A stretch of 64,000 nucleotides of DNA from positions 7,152,501 through 7,216,500 of the forward strand of contig NC_060028.1 of the NCBI RefSeq assembly GCF_021134715.1, given 5' to 3'. Position numbers and translations under genes: made by a program. The stretch's first letter is position 1. Each line of letters begins with the position of its first letter. The stretch is from Daphnia pulex. Lineage: Eukaryota > Arthropoda > Branchiopoda > Diplostraca > Daphniidae. The notes beneath the pieces are model-generated. The model was not told where the DNA came from, did not search any database, and was given only the letters and a program-made list of their open reading frames with translations. Positions 1-13,663 of the stretch are shown here, one piece after another.

Positions 1-242
1 CTAGCGATATCCGCTGCATTTCGAAATCTCTAGTTAACTTTCTGCCGTTTTTGGCCCATCTTGTCATTCTTAAAGGAACGGAATCAATGGATGAAATTGA
101 ACCTAAGCTCGTTAATCGACTCAAGAAGCTTCTGCATGAAAACACTGTTCATGATGTTGTCGTCGTTAGTTGTGACGAAAGGTCTTACATAGTCCAGATC
201 CCTTTGATCAATCAAACACTGTCTTTTGAAGGTTTAATTTAA
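1..242 (+). CDS. 3' end of an unidentified protein-coding gene (partial)
   Basis: A reading frame starting at base 3 is open to the left edge and ends with a TAA at 240-242, giving about 79 C-terminal residues. The sequence is mixed hydrophobic and charged, with a stretch of leucines and phenylalanines near the left edge and a lysine-rich helix in the middle, and ends in SFEGLI. I see no motif that identifies it. The start and the rest of the gene lie outside the window. The frame could also be the last exon of a longer gene, since no acceptor needs to be invoked. Confidence 0.45.
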   Translation, partial: SDIRCISKSLVNFLPFLAHLVILKGTESMDEIEPKLVNRLKKLLHENTVHDVVVVSCDERSYIVQIPLINQTLSFEGLI

Positions 243-692
243 TTTGGAATGCTCAAAAATGTAAGAGAATTGTTGACGCACTCGTCTTCGCATGATAATT
301 CAATTTTGACTTTTGTTTTCAAACGGCTTTATTGCTTGATGAGGAAATTTTTTTCAATTTCTCAATGTTCTTGAACAAGTTTATTGTTTGGTTTGTTCTA
401 CTGATATTGTGAACTACCAAAAAGAAATGTTTGTTTTCTGTTCTGTTTGTCTAAATTTGCAATTTTGTTGCGATTAATCTGATATGGGGAAATCGGAACT
501 TTTTCTTTTTGTCAATCAAGAAATACAGATGATTTTGTTAACTAGTCTGTAAACAAGTATTACAATTAAGTTTTTTTTAAATGTATTCCCGATACCTGAA
601 TCTGCGAGCAGCTCCCCTCTCCCGTTCTTGTTGAACTTGTCTTAACTCGGGAGCTTCTTTTATGGAGTGAGCATATTTTTAAGTTATTTGTA
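243..692. other. Intergenic space between two convergent genes
   Basis: AT-rich, no open frame of note. It holds the 3' UTR of the plus-strand partial gene and, at its right end, the 3' UTR of the minus-strand C1q gene. I saw no canonical AATAAA for the plus-strand gene. Confidence 0.5.
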
Positions 693-708
693 TTTATTGG
701 TATTTATT
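693..708 (-). terminator. Poly(A) signals of the C1q gene
   Basis: Two AATAAA hexamers on the minus strand (693-698 and 703-708), about 100-115 bases past the C1q stop codon, a normal distance for a short 3' UTR. Confidence 0.5.
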
Positions 709-808
709 TGGTTGGAATTTTGATCAAGCTACGAAGGAGTGAATTCAAACGAGAGTAGGCAAGGCGGCAGCATTCAAACGGAAGGTGGTCGAATGGACTT
801 CATTGTTG

Positions 809-2139
809 TCAAAGAACCAAATCTTCCTCTAGTAGCCATCCGAAAAAGTTGCTGAAATGGTTACCATCCCCGTCATGAATTGTTCCTTCAAGAAGGTATA
901 TTTGCACTTCATCGTCTTCATCGAGTTGTAGAGTTGCCTGAATCGCCAAAGCATTATACGGTGTGCAATGAGATTCTCCGATTGCTGTCCATGTCACGGC
1001 CCCAGTCTGGTTCTGTAGTTGAATTTTTGTATCTTTGTCGGAACACAGACCAGTGTAAGCGAAGAAATATTTTCCCGGTGTAGGAACGTTAAATATTCCA
1101 GACGAAGTATCCATGGCATTGCCAATATTAATCTTGACATCGTCAAATGGAAGGGCTGTACCGGTAGTGCTGTAAAACCCTGTTCTCTGGGCGTAAAAAT
1201 AAACAGGGGTAGTCTTGACATTTACATATCCGATCAATTTCTGGAGACCTGGGTATCGTTGATAAAAAATCAATTGGGTTTAATTGCCACTGTCATTTTC
1301 ATACTGTTTCTGCCAGTATGTTATAAATTCAACTAAATGCAAAATTTTTTAATAGCACCTGCATCGCTTGGTTTAGTAAAATCGCAGTAGACGTTTTCGA
1401 CTTTACTGTTGTCTATGACGGAGTATATTCCGCTTTTTACAAAGCCAATGTCCTTGAGATCTCCACATGAAGTGGGCATTTTATTAATCGAACTGGGGCT
1501 CTTGATGGCTGAAAAAAATTCATTTTGTTATTATGCTATTGAAATTGTACCACAATTATCTTTTCAGTAATGTTAATCTCATTTTAGATAAATTTTAATA
1601 CCGTTCACATCGTTGCTCAATGCCAACACTTTTTGGTTTGTTATGTATAGAGCTTGTCTTTCGGCTTTGTTATCCAATTGGTTATTCATTGCTGTAAATA
1701 GTTTTTCGAAATTGATTTCCGGTTACATAAATTTCGGAATTAATAATAGGAAAAATTCAGCATTATTTCTTTAAACCTTTTAAATCGCTAGTAAAACCAG
1801 CAATGGTTACTTCTAATTGTTGTATTCTTGATAAAATGGCGAAGTCAAGTATAGCATTTTTCGTGTTCGGAGTAACATCATCGTTTCCGCCTAAATGAAC
1901 TTCCGTTCTGTCATTTGTTTGCATAATGGGTTGATTGACGAAGGTAGAAGTGTAAGGAATGTAATAGGAGTGATAGTCATAATTACTGAAGGGTAACTGG
2001 CCATAGACAACACACGGCCAAACCCAGATGACGAAAATGAACTATATGTGTTTATAATAAATAAAGAAAAAAGCAACTAGGATATAGTTAAACGATAAAT
2101 AGTTTCAATTGAATTCAATCTTACCGATATTTTTGTCAT
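809..2139 (-). CDS. Secreted C1q-domain (C1q/TNF-like) protein, 319 aa
   Basis: Five exons with consistent phases: 2125-2139, 1777-2041, 1602-1691, 1359-1508, 809-1248. The first 15-nt exon (MTKIS) joins a hydrophobic stretch (FIFVIWVWPCVVYG) to make a signal peptide. Exons 2-3 encode a heptad-like coiled coil, exon 4 the MPTSC...SGIYSV...VYCDF segment, which resembles the start of a fibrinogen-type domain and commonly precedes C1q in water-flea proteins as I know them. Exon 5 is the C1q globular domain (PVYFYAQRTG, then GIFNVPTPGKYFFAYTG, FFGWLLEE near the end). Probably a trimeric extracellular lectin-like protein; ligand unknown. A TATA box sits about 90 bp upstream. The exon 1-2 region and promoter have a decayed duplicate at 4030-4540. 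Confidence 0.85.
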
Positions 2140-2230
2140 TCTTTTAGTTTTTCTTTGAACTTCAAACTGGATTGCCCGCGACTGGTCCAAACGTCTTGTT
2201 AAAACTGAAAATCGAAAAAATAAATCTGCC

Positions 2231-2238
2231 TTTATATA
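2231..2238 (-). promoter_or_regulatory. TATA box of the C1q gene
   Basis: TATATAAA on the minus strand, 92 bases upstream of the C1q start codon, which leaves room for a 5' UTR of about 60 bases. The same box and surroundings recur in the decayed copy at 4312-4319. Confidence 0.55.
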
Positions 2239-2479
2239 CCTTTCGTCATTTGGCCTTCGCTACGTTCTTGCCTCGTGACGACGGTTTCTTGACCGCGAAC
2301 GAACGCCCGAAACAAGTTATTAAAATATCGCATCCATTTACATATAGTCTGACTGGAGTTTGCTACAATATTTGAAAAGTTAATTTGCTTTCAAGTTTCC
2401 TTATGAAATTCGATCCTTGAGAAAAACTTTCAGTCTTATAAATCAATAATATTAATATTAGCAAAAAGTATAGCTACAA

Positions 2480-4029
2480 AAATAAAATGAAGACAAAGTT
2501 AATTAAATATAGCTAAAAGAGGTTGCTCAGTTCAGTTATTCGCATTCGAGATCGAATGAAGATTATTTAATGTATTCTTCAAAGATCACAGTCGTGCGAT
2601 TACAAAATGCTTAGTTTAATATTACCACAATCACTTATTGCGTTTTTCCCTTGGAGATTTAGATGGTTGTAAAATGTTTTTTACTTTCTTCAGACTACAA
2701 CTACAAACAGTGTAGCTTCCTTGGCAAGCGTTAACAACAAAATTTTTAAAAGAATTTCCGTGCAACAGGTTTATCTATAGCCTCTGGGTGTGACAAACAT
2801 GTTTTGGATTCATTGGGCACGATTATTTGCCAGCACAAGACAGGACTCACAGCTAAACAGTGTTTTACAAGCCAATGCCCAATGGCGTCAAAAAAATTAA
2901 CTTCAAATTTAGATACAAACACACAAAAAAAAGAAAAAGGCCGCTGGATCTTCAGCCTTCGAGATGTTTTGGGTTTCACTTGTAATGATGATTGATGAAT
3001 GATGATTTATTTTTAAAAAAGTTTAAACTCGAATAATCATTCTGCTGCTTCACCATCACCAGTAGTTCGCAGTTCGCTAAGTAGCTTTCAAATCAAGATT
3101 TTCCCGATTTTCCTTGAACTCGACTTCAGATAAGTAAAATAAAACAATATTTGTTTAAAATATATTTCCTCAAAGCTCAAAACGTTGTATATTTGCAAAT
3201 CCCCCCTCTCCCTAAAAAAAGGGGAATTTCATGCAATATTAGTCTTCGGTTTAAATTAAAATACTTCCGATCTAATTTGCAAGTTCCAGCATAGACCAGC
3301 TATAGTAGGCTCGCCCGCCTTCTTTATGCTATTCTACCCAGGATAGTGTAGAGATTACACTGTAAATCCGAGCTAGCAGTTAAGTAGTTCATAATCATAA
3401 AACGAACTTTCAAAGTGCAGCCAATCAAGACAGGGCTACAATTTTCAAAAAAGATCAAGCCAGAGAAGTGAGACAAGTGCACAAGTGACAGTTCAAAGAA
3501 AAAGTCAAAATGAAAAGGCATAGTAGACAAGTGTTTTAACTTATCGCAAGATGCCACTGAGATAAATTTGTTGATTTAGCCATGGCGAACAAATTTCAAA
3601 TTATGTTGGCTTCTGTTTTCAAGTTTCTTTATTTTTATGGACAAAAATCTACCCAAAAATTATATGTAAGTAATTAATCTGTAACTGTGTTAGTTTATAA
3701 CCGCCATAGTTTATGACTTAAACCGTCAAGGTATTACGTTAATAGATCGTCTGGATCATGGACATTCCAAGTGTTTACATCGAGTACTTCCTATTAATCA
3801 CAACTTTATAGCCAAAAAACTCCAGTTTAAAATTTGTGGATCTAACCTACAGGTGCTACAGGTAAGCATAAAAAGAATTTTACTTCTCCTTCCTTAGCTA
3901 TTAAGCATTGATCAAATAGTGAAAATTTATGGCTACCGTTGTTGGCAGATTTGCTTCTGTCAGAAGGAGCACACAACAAACATGCAAGGGAAAGTTTTTT
4001 TGCTGTTTTAGTTAAAGATTAAACATAAT
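2480..4029. other. Intergenic AT-rich sequence, nothing supportable
   Basis: Short open frames occur on both strands near 2746-2995 and 3324-3557, but none has splice-site support or a recognisable motif. It separates the C1q gene from the duplicated copy of its 5' end. Confidence 0.5.
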
Positions 4030-4540
4030 TGTTCTATCATTTATTTGCATAATGGGGTGATTGGCAAAGGTAGAAGTGCGAGGAATTATGTAACAATAGT
4101 GATAATAATCAAAATTCCTTGAAGGGTAACTGGCAATAGACAACACAGAGACTAAGCAACCGGATTATAGTTAACGATAGATGGTTTAATTGAATAAAAT
4201 GTTACCGATATTTTTGTAATTTTGTAATTTTTCCTTGAACTTCAAAACGGATTGTCCAACCAGACTGAGGATGTCTTGTAAAAACTGCAAATCGAAAAAA
4301 AAATCCCTGCGTTTATATATACCTTAAGGTCTTTGCTCCCTTGTTGACAGCGAAAGAAACGCCCCAAACAAGTTATTTTAATTTCACTTCCCTTTCTTGT
4401 TTCTTCTCAGTCTTGGAATTCTCTTTTTTTACAATATGAGAGAATTAAATTTATTTTCCATTTCCTTATCAAATTCGATCCCTGAGAATATTTGTCAATC
4501 TTATAAATCAATGATATTAATATTAGCAAAGTATTTTAAT
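4030..4540 (-). pseudogene. Decayed duplicate of the C1q gene 5' end and promoter
   Basis: This stretch resembles 1910-2475 in the same order and orientation. Matching blocks include the exon-2 sequence around the Gln-Pro-Ile-Met-Gln codons (4036-4140 versus 1911-2010), the intron 1 and exon-1 region (ATTGAA...TTACCGATATTTTTGT at about 4190-4220), the TATA box at 4312-4319, and the far-upstream block ending in TTATAAATCAAT/GATATTAATATTAGCAAA (about 4455-4535). The exon-1 ATG is destroyed (TGACAAAAATA has become an ACAAAAATA context) and exon 2 has indels. No downstream coiled-coil or C1q exon follows. Likely a tandem segmental duplication that never had, or has lost, the 3' exons. Confidence 0.75.
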
Positions 4541-5600
4541 CTCCATTTGCCGTAACTAACTAACAGTGGACTACTAGACAGTAGACAGGACTTTTTCAAA
4601 AGCTCTAACAGTTTACAGTGGTTAGCCATCCATAAAAGGGAATGGCATTGAAAATTAACTAGAAATCAGGATACAGAAAAAAAAGAACCACAGAAAAAAA
4701 AATAATAATAGTTTATCAATGTTTTTTTCTCAAACCCGCTCAAACTAACACGACAGGATTCGCTCAAAAGTCCGAACAAGCCTTAATAGGAACTGGCGTT
4801 AAAAAAAATCAATCTCTGGTTTCTTCAACATTTGGTTAAACCGATTCTCTATTGAGAAATCAGAATCGAAAGCGCCAAGTTAGTCTAGTTTGGAAGTGGC
4901 TGGGAAGAGTCATTGGTTGCAGAATGTAGCTATGAACAAGCTAAAAACTAAAATGGTATTATGCGGTCAAAACGGGCGAACATAAACTCTGTGAGTGGAT
5001 TGCCCTCACGCTAGCATAAAAATATAACAGAACAGTTTCTTTTTTAAAAAACTATCCCTTGCTCTCTTCTTTTTCATCCTGTTTGGTTATATTCTTAAGA
5101 TGGGAATAGAAACTAACGAAAATCTTTGTGGTGACCAGGAGGATGAGGAGGGCTCTGGTCGAACGGGGACTTGGAAAGTTCATTACCTGAGGATCAGGAA
5201 AGCTTTTGTGAGGATCATGATTATAACCAGGAATACTACTACTACTAATTGCTCTCTAGCAAAATAACTTGCCTCGCACTCTTCTCCGCTCTTCTCTCTT
5301 CTTTGAAATTTTCCTGAAAAGTCAATCAAGGTAGTGTCTCCCCAGGCCGTCTTGTTTGGAATTTACAAAAGGTAGTCTATAATAATGAAAAATATAATAG
5401 CTTTCTTTCATTGTATTAATAGTAACAATTTCAAATAATTATGAAAAGGGAATATGTAAAATAAATTAGATTTTTTTTAAAGTATTTTTCCTTATGTTAG
5501 TGTATAATTTTTTTTAGATAACTACTGTATTTATAAAACTGTCGGTCACGATAATCCTAGACGTGCTGGTTCGTGTTTTTTTTTAATAATTGAACAGCAA
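4541..5600. other. Intergenic sequence
   Basis: No coding evidence. Contains A-runs and purine-rich patches near 4675-4715 and 5100-5210. Confidence 0.45.
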
Positions 5601-5615
5601 AAAACGCGTATGCTT

Positions 5616-5630
5616 TTTATTAGTTTTATT
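5616..5630 (-). terminator. Poly(A) signals of the KH-domain gene
   Basis: Minus-strand AATAAA at 5625-5630 and again at 5616-5621, about 100 bases downstream of the stop codon. Confidence 0.5.
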
Positions 5631-5728
5631 GAAATTTGATCTGTCGATACCATGTCATTAATGTGGGAAAATAGGAAAACTGAATGAGAAAGAAAGAAAC
5701 ACAAGGCAAAGCAGATTATATTGTGGTA

Positions 5729-6979
5729 TTATTTCGGATACCAAATTTTGTCGTCGTTCACCAGCTGATGGTACGCCTTGCGACAGTTGGTTAGCCTTCC
5801 GCAAATCGTCCTGCCGGGTTTATTCAAGTTAGTTCGGTTGATAGTGACATCGCAAAGAAAAGTTGCATTTTTCAACGCTTTACCGTTGCTTTTCAGGTTA
5901 GGACAATCGACAACCACCGGCAGGTTTTCGATGATGTCGTCAGAGGCCGCTCGACGACTATCTGCGTCTCCTTCCGATATGATGAGCTTTAAATTCTCCT
6001 GCTGACAATCGAAAAAACTGATTTTCACGCCGTATTCCTGTTTCAGACGCTCCGCATTTTGACCCCCTCGGCCAACGACACGGCCATAGTCCCGATTCAA
6101 AATGTTCGTTAGAATAATCCTGCTACCCGAATCCGTTCGCTCAACATCCTTGGAAATAATTAAGAAATCCTCGGCCGGAATGTCTTCTGGTTGGCGTGTC
6201 GAAAACTGGCTGATGTCGAGATCCATTGGAATCGGTTCAGGGATCGGTTTCTGCTCATTCGTGCGGTTTTCGGGAGTTATCGTAGCCTGTTGGGTTGAGA
6301 CTGGACGAGACTTTTGTGTGGCCTTGTTGAGACGATTGACAGTCTGGTGTGGTTTGGAAATAAATCGGCCGAGAGTTGGCCCCTCATCTTCATCAAATCC
6401 GTTCTGCTGGAATGACGTTGCTGGACTGTGGTGGTGGCCGGTGAGTGGTTGTTCCGGTTGAGTCCAAATCGATTGGAGACTTCTCTCATATCCAACGATT
6501 TTAGATGGCTGGGTAGTATTAAGCTTAGCCTGAGCGATTGTTTCTTCCAGTTCCGCGATCCGCCGGTCTTTTGATTGATAAACATTCAACAAATCCGTTT
6601 TCAACTGAATTTCGGAGGCCGTAAGGTGACGGATCATCTGTTGGAGTTGTACTTTCTGTTCCCTTTCGGTATGAAGTTCCTGCCGGAGATGTTTCGATTT
6701 CGACTGGGCGGATTGCGCTTGCTGGGATAGTATTTCATTCTCCTTTATAAGACGGTCGATGAGCTCAGTCATGGATGTTAGACCGAATTTGGCTTCTGTC
6801 ACCATCGGATTTATTGTCCACCTCACTTCTTCAGGTATAGGATTCGTCGTGGTAAGGAATTCTTGAAATATTTGCAGGTTCTGGCACAGGGCAGGGATGT
6901 GGCCGTACTCTTGCTGGACGTCAGCGGTGGTCATTGGTTTGAATCCAGGTTCTGGAGAGTTGATCTCAAACTGGTACAT
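5729..6979 (-). CDS. Coiled-coil protein with a C-terminal KH RNA-binding domain, 416 aa, single exon
   Basis: One uninterrupted frame from an ATG to a stop. Residues about 85-155 form a coiled coil rich in Glu, Gln and Leu. Residues about 160-285 are a low-complexity Gln/Pro/Thr/Ser linker. Residues about 285-360 look like a KH domain: a beta strand, then VVGRGGQN with the GXXG loop G303-R304-G305-G306, followed by an amphipathic helix and a strand (VKISFFD). The tail is basic and ends in IWYPK. KH domains bind single-stranded RNA or DNA; no partner can be inferred. The absence of introns, in a neighbourhood where genes have five or more exons, suggests a retrocopy or a young gene, yet the frame is intact and it has a TATA box and poly(A) signals. 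No close family recognised. Confidence 0.75.
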   Translation of the reverse strand: MYQFEINSPEPGFKPMTTADVQQEYGHIPALCQNLQIFQEFLTTTNPIPEEVRWTINPMVTEAKFGLTSMTELIDRLIKENEILSQQAQSAQSKSKHLRQELHTEREQKVQLQQMIRHLTASEIQLKTDLLNVYQSKDRRIAELEETIAQAKLNTTQPSKIVGYERSLQSIWTQPEQPLTGHHHSPATSFQQNGFDEDEGPTLGRFISKPHQTVNRLNKATQKSRPVSTQQATITPENRTNEQKPIPEPIPMDLDISQFSTRQPEDIPAEDFLIISKDVERTDSGSRIILTNILNRDYGRVVGRGGQNAERLKQEYGVKISFFDCQQENLKLIISEGDADSRRAASDDIIENLPVVVDCPNLKSNGKALKNATFLCDVTINRTNLNKPGRTICGRLTNCRKAYHQLVNDDKIWYPK

Positions 6980-7059
6980 TTTTGGAGTTTGATTTTAGAC
7001 TCTATTAGTGAATTCACCGTTGAGAAATGTTGTATGTCTACTTCTGAATTGAGTGGTCC

Positions 7060-7065
7060 TTATAT
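7060..7065 (-). promoter_or_regulatory. TATA-like box of the KH-domain gene
   Basis: Minus-strand GCATATAAGG centred here, about 85 bases upstream of the ATG. Confidence 0.45.
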
Positions 7066-7069
7066 GCAC

Positions 7070-8424
7070 TTCAGAATGAGACACTTGATTAGCAAGTACC
7101 CAGAGGAGGTCATTTTCATTAATATTTTATTTTAGTATAAACTCAAGTTCAAATGTTTTTGGATTTTTTTTAATTTCATAAATTTACCCTCATTATTCAA
7201 TCATTTTAATGGAGAAATATTTGAAAATAATTTTCATAATCATTAAAAGGAAAATCGAGTATGGAGAGATAGAGAGAATTCTGCCATAGTGACGGACTGT
7301 TTTACTCTTTGTGCGTGAAGATATTAAGCTCATACTAACTTTTTACCACGAATTGAATTTACCCATTTTGTATTTTATTATCGCCTGACTACATATGTCA
7401 AATTGATAAGAGCACAAAAAGAAGTCATTGATCCTGTGTCTCATATAAGACCAGTATGAATAAACACGATATCTTAATCTCCTATTTAGTGTCACCTATT
7501 TAGTGACCTAAATTCCCCGCAGCGATTAATTCTCGAAATAACTATATTCCAATCCATTTAAATTCAGAGGTTAACCATATCAGTGTCTAAGGCCTTGTAG
7601 TGTACATTTCGTCTTGCGTAACGAAGACGTAAGTGTCAGTGTGTCCTCACTAGCAGACACAATTTTAGCCACCTAGTGACAGCCTACATACCTTTGCATT
7701 CATGCGACTGGACGGAACGGATGGATTGCTTTCGACCCCTTAACAGCTCAACGTCATCCGACTATCAAGATTCAAGTGTAAAAGAGAAATTATTATTAGA
7801 AAAAATAATCAATCTCACATGTTAAATAGAGTGGAAAGGCTAAAAACCAACTATCAACATTTTTAATGTGTTTGAGGCAGTTAAAGATCACACTATGCTA
7901 CATGTATCATTTTTTAATAACTGCTCAACGTGTAACCTGCAATAAATTTACTCCTTTAACAACAATCTCAAGACTTCTCAACGTGAAAAACGCCATCTAA
8001 ACTAGGAAGAGACTATTGTTCAGAGGTATTTACTTAATGTAATAGCTTACGATTATCATTTTCCATTGAGCATACGTAGTACATTTCAAAGGCAAAAAAG
8101 CGCTGCATCGGGAAAGTTGTGAAAGGGTTGACTGATGCATTTTTTTGTGAAAAATTACATTTCGATGGATGAAAATTAATAAATGTTAAATGCGATACAA
8201 AATACGATTCAGTTTCCAGTTTAGTCAAAGATTAGATAAAATCTTTCTGTATTGGTTGTTGAAAATTCGCCTGGGGTAAGAGCACATTATTTCATAATAT
8301 CACATTAACATTTTAATCACACATGGTCAGCAAAGCCATTCGACTCAACCCTAAAATCCAAATCCAGGCAAAGTAAATGCCGAAACTAACGGGGGAAAAA
8401 ATCTCAATTAGAAAATAGTTGCTT
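7070..8424. other. Intergenic sequence between the KH gene and ATRIP
   Basis: AT-rich, no recognisable exon. The right part should include the ATRIP 3' UTR. I saw no confident poly(A) signal for ATRIP. Confidence 0.45.
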
Positions 8425-10534
8425 CTATCGGAAAACATTGACAAATATCGTACCGTTAATCTCTTGGCTTGTATCATTTGGAAGAGGAAATTCTACAGAG
8501 ATTGCCGTTAGGACTGTATACAGACGATTCGCTTCAGCCGGCGAATGTTTGTACGTTACCCAAGGCTCCCGACGAGAACTCAAAACACCAAGTGCCAACC
8601 TGAAAGCTTGTACAAGCATTTTCAGCCTACGATCTGCAGCGTAAGGTGTAAGTCCATCAATTTCAGTTTGATGCTGAACAACGAAAACAAGTGCTTTCAG
8701 TAAATGAGGAATGCACAAGCACTTTTTCACTGTCAATAAAAGAATAAAGCATTAATCGATGATAAAAATTGTTAGTTTGATAGCAACAATACGATTTTCC
8801 GTCGCAGGGGAAGTTAGCATGGTTGATAGAGTAAGGACCAGCTTTTGAGAGGCCTGAAACTGATCTTCTGCCGTTAATGATGGATAAGCATCCTTTAGAT
8901 TTAGAGCAACTCTCTCAAGTAGGCAACCTAAAAAACGAATCATGATTAATCTAATCAATTTATTTCATCAATAAAATTAAAATTAAGAAATACTAAGACA
9001 AAAAAATTAACTAACCGGATTGTCGGTTGCAAATTGGAGATAAACCAAAGCAGGCTATGATGGCTGACAAGATACTCATCATATCGATAAAGGATGTCCG
9101 CCTTACTTCTGAAAGAACGGTCTGAATTAGGCGGTCTTGCTTCGGCTTTTCAATAAACGGCAAAATATGAGTGATCCAGCAACCCAAAAATTCAATGTGC
9201 GATTTCAACCTATCTGTGTTCTAAAAAAATATTCGCGACTTTAATAAACAGCACAAAAATTCCCACAAGTACCATATGCAATTTGTAAAATACTTTGAGG
9301 CTTTCCAAGTTGCTGCATATCATTTCAGCTACGCTAGGTTCACTGCTATGGAATAATTTAACCAAATTTTCTTGGTCCGCACCGGAAATCATTCGCATTT
9401 CCAACTGTTCCAGTACAGTCGTATAGGAAAAACCTGTAGAAAACTGTTAAATGGTTTCATTTTAAAATAAGGAAATTTTTTAAATTTTACCGTTATTGGG
9501 GACAGAGGAAAGAAGACTGAATTTAAGTTTCTCGATCAGAATTGCAGTGTCGGTAGCATTATCAAGTCCGACTGTAGATTGATCGCTGAATTACATGGCA
9601 ATTTTAGATAAAAAAACATTTTCCTTTCTTACGTTCGTTATTTGATGAATCCAAACGAAATAGCTTAAAAGCTTCAGTTTGGATCCCAGTTTCAACAGTG
9701 GCAATTTTCCGCCCCTCAGATTTCGTCATTTCGAAAGCCGCTCTGAAAAAGGTTTTTATTAGTACAAGGTTTATAAACGTAAGATCGTTATTTGTTTACA
9801 GACCTATTTAAAAACTTTCTACCATTGGGGGATTCTTGAGCTGGAGTTGGCGGCACTCTGATGTTCTTCTGTTGATGCTCTTTGACGTTCTGTTCAATTT
9901 TTTTGCATTTGTTACGCAATTCTTCTAGTTCCAATTCCTAAAAATAACCAAGTTTAAAACAGATTTAATATAATACTGAATAAAATATCACAAATGAACA
10001 AGATCAAACCTTAAATTTCATTTCAGTTTTGGATGCCTCCAGTTGTTTTGAATACTGCATATCAATTTGTGTGACTTTCTTTTGTAACGAAGATATCTGT
10101 TGATTTGCTTCAACCTCCCTCTTCTCCATCACTGATCTTATGTTTTGAAGATCAGCTCGTAGGATGGTGGTTTCACCATTTTTCACAAGATTGGTTTCAG
10201 ATAACCTACGATTCTCTTCTTTCAGTTTTTCTAGCTCTGCTGCATCTATTAAGTTGGCTGAGGCTATGCTTTTGTTGATTTGGGGTTCTATCAAAGACAG
10301 AGATCTGCTCATTGATGGTGCAACTTTTTGACTTGCCTGTTGAACTTGAGGCTGATGGCTAGTACTAGGTTGTTTGAACTCGAAGGTATACTTGGGTTTA
10401 CATTCTGTGAAACTAGTTTCTGGACACTGTGGCTGGAGTTTTGGGGAGGAACAGAAGCTGGCTTGGGTAGCAAGCAAAACACATTCTTCAACTACATCAG
10501 CATCTAGATCGTCATCTCCCCAAAGGTCATCCAT
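8425..10534 (-). CDS. ATRIP: ATR-interacting protein (checkpoint adaptor), 551 aa
   Basis: Eight exons: 10010-10534, 9804-9937, 9633-9742, 9491-9571, 9273-9433, 9016-9220, 8793-8927, 8425-8729; all joins keep frame. The N-terminus is acidic with an amphipathic helix (DDLWGDDDLDADVVEE), as in the RPA70-binding motif of ATRIP. A coiled coil runs from about residue 98 to 200 and contains the family hallmark KNGETTILR (118-126). The C-terminal half is helical and repeat-like. Known role of the family: recruits ATR kinase to RPA-coated single-stranded DNA in the nucleus and activates the replication-stress checkpoint. Shorter than human ATRIP (about 790 aa). The exon-4 acceptor was placed at the second AG (CTACAG) because the first gives a stop. 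The C-terminus is the least certain part: a GT just before the stop could splice on. Confidence 0.8.
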
Positions 10535-11078
10535 GTTTTAAAGTGTTCAAGAGAATTTAAATTATTAAATATCTGACCCTGATAATCTGATATCTATCAG
10601 GTATCTATATCTGTGCAGCAAACACTCACACCCCAAAGGAAGAAATAATTTCTCTTATTCAGGTCAAGTTTGAAAAATAACAATCAATTTAGTTTAGAGT
10701 CTTGGACCTTGACTCAATTCAAATCTCGTAAGCTCGGCAGTCGGCTCGGCAGTCGGCACCCACTACCCGATAATCAGCAGCCGACAAAACATTCATTGAT
10801 CGCGTTGCCAGTTTATCAGTTTTCTATATTTTTGTTTTTCGTCTAAGTAATTTTGTAAGAAATTTACTCAGATGAAACTGTTAACATGGCTCTTCTGTTG
10901 AATATAAAATACATCATAACTTTAAAAAAAATCTTCCAATTGTCACCATTACACTAAATTTTTAGTGATCTAATCCCAACACCAGGAAATGCAAAATAAA
11001 TCGCCACTTCGCCAGTCCTTGTAAATTATTATAATTGGGTGCTTTTCATTAAGTTTAAAATGGTTTGAACGGCTTCGC
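10535..11078. other. ATRIP promoter region and gap to GPR107
   Basis: Contains a short tandem direct repeat of CTCGGCAGTCGG at about 10733-10757. No coding frame. Confidence 0.4.
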
Positions 11079-11084
11079 TTTATT
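11079..11084 (-). terminator. Poly(A) signal of GPR107
   Basis: AATAAA on the minus strand about 205 bases past the GPR107 stop codon. Confidence 0.45.
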
Positions 11085-11287
11085 TTCAAGAATTGCAGAT
11101 TCTAAATGCCAATTAATATTTAAAAATCGTTTCATACAAACTAGGAGGCAAAATGAATAAGACGAGGAAAATCGAAAACGGATAAGAGGGGAAAAACACT
11201 ACAGCTCGTACAGCATGTATGTGTGTGAGACGAATGGAGTCGCATAACACAGCTTAAAGATTATACATCGAATATACAATGAGAACG

Positions 11288-13598
<2,311 letters not shown>

Positions 13599-13663
13599 AA
13601 TGGTTGTGTTGGTTTTCCCATGGATCCTCTGACGATAGTGACAGGGGGAGGAGCCTAGGCATC

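Noticed and set aside
2746-2995. Frames on both strands between the C1q gene and its decayed copy
   Set aside because: Mutually antisense, without splice sites or motif; the minus frame has some protein-like character but not enough to call.
6102-6461. 119-codon plus-strand frame across the KH gene
   Set aside because: Antisense shadow of a well-supported coding exon.
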